The notes beneath the pieces are model-generated. The model saw nothing but the letters and a program-made list of their open reading frames with translations, had not been told where the DNA came from and did not search any database. A stretch of DNA of 8,287 nt from JAPLVS01 sp043809265 (lineage in GTDB: Archaea > Iainarchaeota > Iainarchaeia > Iainarchaeales > DTGL01). The stretch's first letter is position 1. Every line of letters starts with the position of its first letter. Both the position numbers and the translations under genes were made by a program. Where the stretch lies: contig JAZDDY010000077.1 in NCBI GenBank assembly GCA_043809265.1, forward strand, positions 1 through 8,287, in the 5' to 3' direction. Below, in pieces: positions 6,114 to 8,287 of the stretch.

Positions 6114-7319
6114 TTGGCCGAACAAAACCTTTTTGAAGGACTGGCCGGCGAGAGCAAAATTTTCAAAAATCGCGAGAAAATAACGCAGCATTACACGCCG
6201 GAAAAGCTGCCGTTCAGGGAAAAACAGATAAACGAAATGGTGCTGGCACTGAAATCCGTGCTCACAGGCCAGAAAGCCGACAATATCTTCCTTTACGGCA
6301 AGACAGGCACAGGAAAAACAGCCTGCACAAGGCATGTCCTGGCGCAGCTCGAAGAATTCATCCAAAAAAACGGGCTGGCAGCAAAGGCAATTTACCTGAA
6401 TTGCAGGAACTACAACAGCAAATACAAGGTGCTGAGCACAGTCGTACAGGACATTTACCCTGACAAGGACTTCATCGGATACAGCGGTTCGTTCATTTAC
6501 GAAAAACTCATAGAATTCTGCTCGGAAAAAGGCCTCTCCACAATCATTGCGCTCGACGAAATAGACAAAGTGAAAGACCTCGACGAACTGGTATATGCGC
6601 TGACGCGCGCCAACGACGAAATAAAAAAAGGCGCTGTTTCTGTCATCGGCATAAGCAACATGCTCACATTCAAGGACAGATTGGACCCGAGGACTAAAAG
6701 CTCATTGTGCGAAAAAGAATTGGTTTTTCCGCCGTACAACGCCCAGGAACTAATGAAAATCCTTGAGGCAAGATCAAAAGGTGCATTTAAAGAAGGTGTT
6801 GTGCTGGATTCCGCAATAAACCTTGCCGCTGCAATTGCCGCCCAGGAATCAGGCGATGCAAGGACCGCAGTAATGCTTTTGCTCCGCGCAGGCGAAATCG
6901 CGGAAAAAGAGGGAAGCGCGAAAATTTCCGACAAGGAAGTGGAAAAGGCAAGGAAAAACGTCGAAGAACAGATTGTCTTTGAAATGATTTCCACGCTGCC
7001 TGAACAGCAGCAATTGGTATTGCTTTCGATTTCAAAACTCACGATTGAAAAAAAAGGCGTGCGGAAACTGAAAGGCGAAGAGGAAGGCATTCTTTTTTCA
7101 GGCGAAGTGTTCGACGAATACAGGAGGCTCGCGGCATCCTATAAGGAAAGCCCTGTGAGCACTCGCTGGTTCCAGCAATACATAAATGAACTTGAAATGT
7201 ACGGCCTTCTTTCCACCACTGCTTCAGGAAAAGGCCTCCGCGGAAACACAAGGCTCATAAAGCTCTCAATGGACCCGAAAGAAATCAGGGCCACACTGGA
7301 AAAACAATTAAACCAGTGA
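6114..7319 (+). CDS. cdc6: Orc1/Cdc6 replication initiator (AAA+ ATPase)
   Basis: Archaeal initiator that binds origin ORB sites with ATP and helps load the MCM helicase. From TTG 6114 it has 401 residues, normal for the family. Visible: SKIFKNREKITQHYTPEKLPFRE near the N-terminus, the usual Cdc6 entry; Walker A GKTGTGKT (62-69, K68); Walker B IIALDEIDK (D148, E149); sensor 1 at N182 (GISNMLTFKDRLDPRTKSSL); sensor 2 GDARTA (R250); then a C-terminal winged-helix domain (about 285-390) with the basic segment STRWFQQYINELEMYGLL. The frame is open up to GTG 6015, but the 33 extra residues are not family-like and overlap a TATA box, so TTG is preferred; no strong Shine-Dalgarno precedes it and the mRNA may be nearly leaderless. 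Divergent from sepF. All nucleotide-binding motifs appear intact, so an active initiator is expected. Confidence 0.95.
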   Translation: MAEQNLFEGLAGESKIFKNREKITQHYTPEKLPFREKQINEMVLALKSVLTGQKADNIFLYGKTGTGKTACTRHVLAQLEEFIQKNGLAAKAIYLNCRNYNSKYKVLSTVVQDIYPDKDFIGYSGSFIYEKLIEFCSEKGLSTIIALDEIDKVKDLDELVYALTRANDEIKKGAVSVIGISNMLTFKDRLDPRTKSSLCEKELVFPPYNAQELMKILEARSKGAFKEGVVLDSAINLAAAIAAQESGDARTAVMLLLRAGEIAEKEGSAKISDKEVEKARKNVEEQIVFEMISTLPEQQQLVLLSISKLTIEKKGVRKLKGEEEGILFSGEVFDEYRRLAASYKESPVSTRWFQQYINELEMYGLLSTTASGKGLRGNTRLIKLSMDPKEIRATLEKQLNQ

Positions 7320-7333
7320 AACAGGGAAAAAGC

Positions 7334-7357
7334 GAAGGGAATTCCGGTTTGGCCTTC
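7334..7357. terminator. Possible bidirectional terminator between convergent genes
   Basis: GAAGG (7334-7338) and CCTTC (7353-7357) pair around a 14-base loop in the 41-base gap between cdc6 and the - strand gene. On the - strand it is followed by GC and a T5 run (7331-7327). There is no T-run on the + strand side. The stem is short and this is a weak call. Confidence 0.25.
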
Positions 7358-7360
7358 AAT

Positions 7361-8287
7361 TTACGGCTTCGGGCAAGCATAGTTCGCCCAGTTGAAAGCC
7401 CATTTTGCCTCGATTAATTTTTTGGCAGCCCCAATGTCTTCCTCGACTTTTTCGGGATTCCAGAAGAACGAGTATTTTCCTGCTGCGTCCTTTGCAACGC
7501 AGATTTCCTCGCTTGAAATCTTTTCAACCACTGCCTTGAAATCGCCGATGCCTGAGCCTGCCTGCTGCAATGCGACAGGCTGGCCTGCCTGCCATGCAAA
7601 TCCCGAAGGCGACGCTATAACCGAAACGCTTTCAGCCTGGTCGGCGCAGGCAAGCTGGATTGCCATCGCATCCGCGAAAGCCGAATAAAATATTGTTTTC
7701 AGGAAAAGCCTTTCGCTGTTTTTTGTGACCGAAGCCCACTTGAAGCCGAATGCCTTGTCCTTGCCTGCCTGGACTCCGCATGAGCCCTGCACTGCGCTTG
7801 CCTTGGAATCGCTCTCGTTGTAAGGCAATGCATTGTTGAGGAAATCGCTGCAGCCAAGATAAGGCGAAGCGGCAATGCCTGTCCAATACGAAAGCGACGG
7901 CGATTGGACTGTTATGATGCCGTTTGCGCCGGAAGGCAGGTAGAATGCCTGCGCCTGGCTGTTGATGCTTTCAATGCCCAAAATCACAGGCATCGCATAA
8001 CTCGGCAAAAACACGATTTCGTTGGATGGGCCAATGACAAGGACTTTTCCGCGTTCTGTGATGTTCATTTCCTCGAAAGAGGTTTTCTTTGAAGTGTTAT
8101 ATGAAACCTTGCCGCCGGCTGCAACCGTGGAAATCAGGTTGTTGTTCACTGTGGCGATTGCAAGCGCGCCGTTCTGGTTCGTGAAGCCAAGGCCGTATCC
8201 TTTCCTTTCAATCTTGCCGTCCTCGTCGGCCCTTGTAGTGCCGACCAAGCCGTCGAATGGCATGCGATAGAAAGGCGAATCCATTGT
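7361..8287 (-). CDS. Unrecognised protein, 3' part, probably exported (5' end outside window)
   Basis: The frame is open to the right edge (an ATG at 8284 is preceded by an in-frame ACA), so the start probably lies outside the window. I do not recognise the family. The 307 residues visible from that ATG have no membrane segment and no catalytic motif I can name. Composition is rich in Ala, Ser, Gly and Asn, with short beta-type stretches (GALAIATVNNN, KVLVIGPSNEIVFLP, GIITVQSPS), five cysteines (145, 169, 213, 262, 304) and three N-glycosylation sequons (N63, N74, N156), which together suggest an extracellular or surface-attached protein. The C-terminus, WAFNWANYACPKP, is compact, with no anchor or sorting tail, so any anchor must be N-terminal. 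It ends with TAA, the only gene here to do so, and converges on cdc6. Function is unknown. Confidence 0.75.
   Translation of the reverse strand, partial: TMDSPFYRMPFDGLVGTTRADEDGKIERKGYGLGFTNQNGALAIATVNNNLISTVAAGGKVSYNTSKKTSFEEMNITERGKVLVIGPSNEIVFLPSYAMPVILGIESINSQAQAFYLPSGANGIITVQSPSLSYWTGIAASPYLGCSDFLNNALPYNESDSKASAVQGSCGVQAGKDKAFGFKWASVTKNSERLFLKTIFYSAFADAMAIQLACADQAESVSVIASPSGFAWQAGQPVALQQAGSGIGDFKAVVEKISSEEICVAKDAAGKYSFFWNPEKVEEDIGAAKKLIEAKWAFNWANYACPKP

Noticed and set aside
7361..7930. GCCTGCC-rich stretches as a repeat array
   Set aside because: They are short, irregular and explained by Ala/Gly/Gln codons in the - strand gene.

Overview
The window is archaeal chromosomal DNA. It encodes both subunits of the D-family replicative DNA polymerase (PolD, found only in archaea), an archaeal Orc1/Cdc6 initiator and a SepF-type cell-division protein, with TATA-box promoters in the one real intergenic region. 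No tRNA, rRNA, CRISPR array or insertion sequence is visible. Short intergenic gaps, TTG starts and family-level sequence drift would fit a DPANN or related euryarchaeal lineage, but that placement is inference.

Layout: (1) 1-4724, + strand: 3' part of the PolD small subunit gene (DP1, cut by the left edge) overlapping the complete large subunit gene (DP2) by ATGA. (2) 4746-5915, - strand: sepF followed by a tail-anchored membrane protein built from two similar PepSY-like repeats; this pair converges on DP2 with only 21 bases between. (3) 5916-6113: a divergent intergenic region with an AT-rich block, TATA boxes facing both ways, a GC-rich inverted repeat and weak candidate initiator-binding sites. 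(4) 6114-7319, + strand: orc1/cdc6. (5) 7361-8287, - strand: 3' part of an unrecognised, probably exported protein, cut by the right edge.

The genes join replication (initiator plus replicative polymerase) and division (SepF). Orc1/Cdc6 beside PolD genes is a known arrangement at archaeal origins such as that of Pyrococcus, so the 198-base gap before cdc6 is the best place in the window for an origin, although convincing ORB repeats are not present.

The most striking observation is in sepF. The frame upstream of its core, preceded by a TATA box and a good Shine-Dalgarno, encodes what looks like the usual SepF membrane-targeting peptide, but a TAA stop separates it from the core. This is either a base error, a real nonsense mutation with restart at an internal TTG that has its own Shine-Dalgarno, or a readthrough switch between membrane-bound and soluble SepF. 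Secondary observations are altered residues in the DP1 exonuclease motifs, an altered catalytic loop and a non-standard C-terminal PIP-like motif in DP2, and the undescribed tail-anchored repeat protein.
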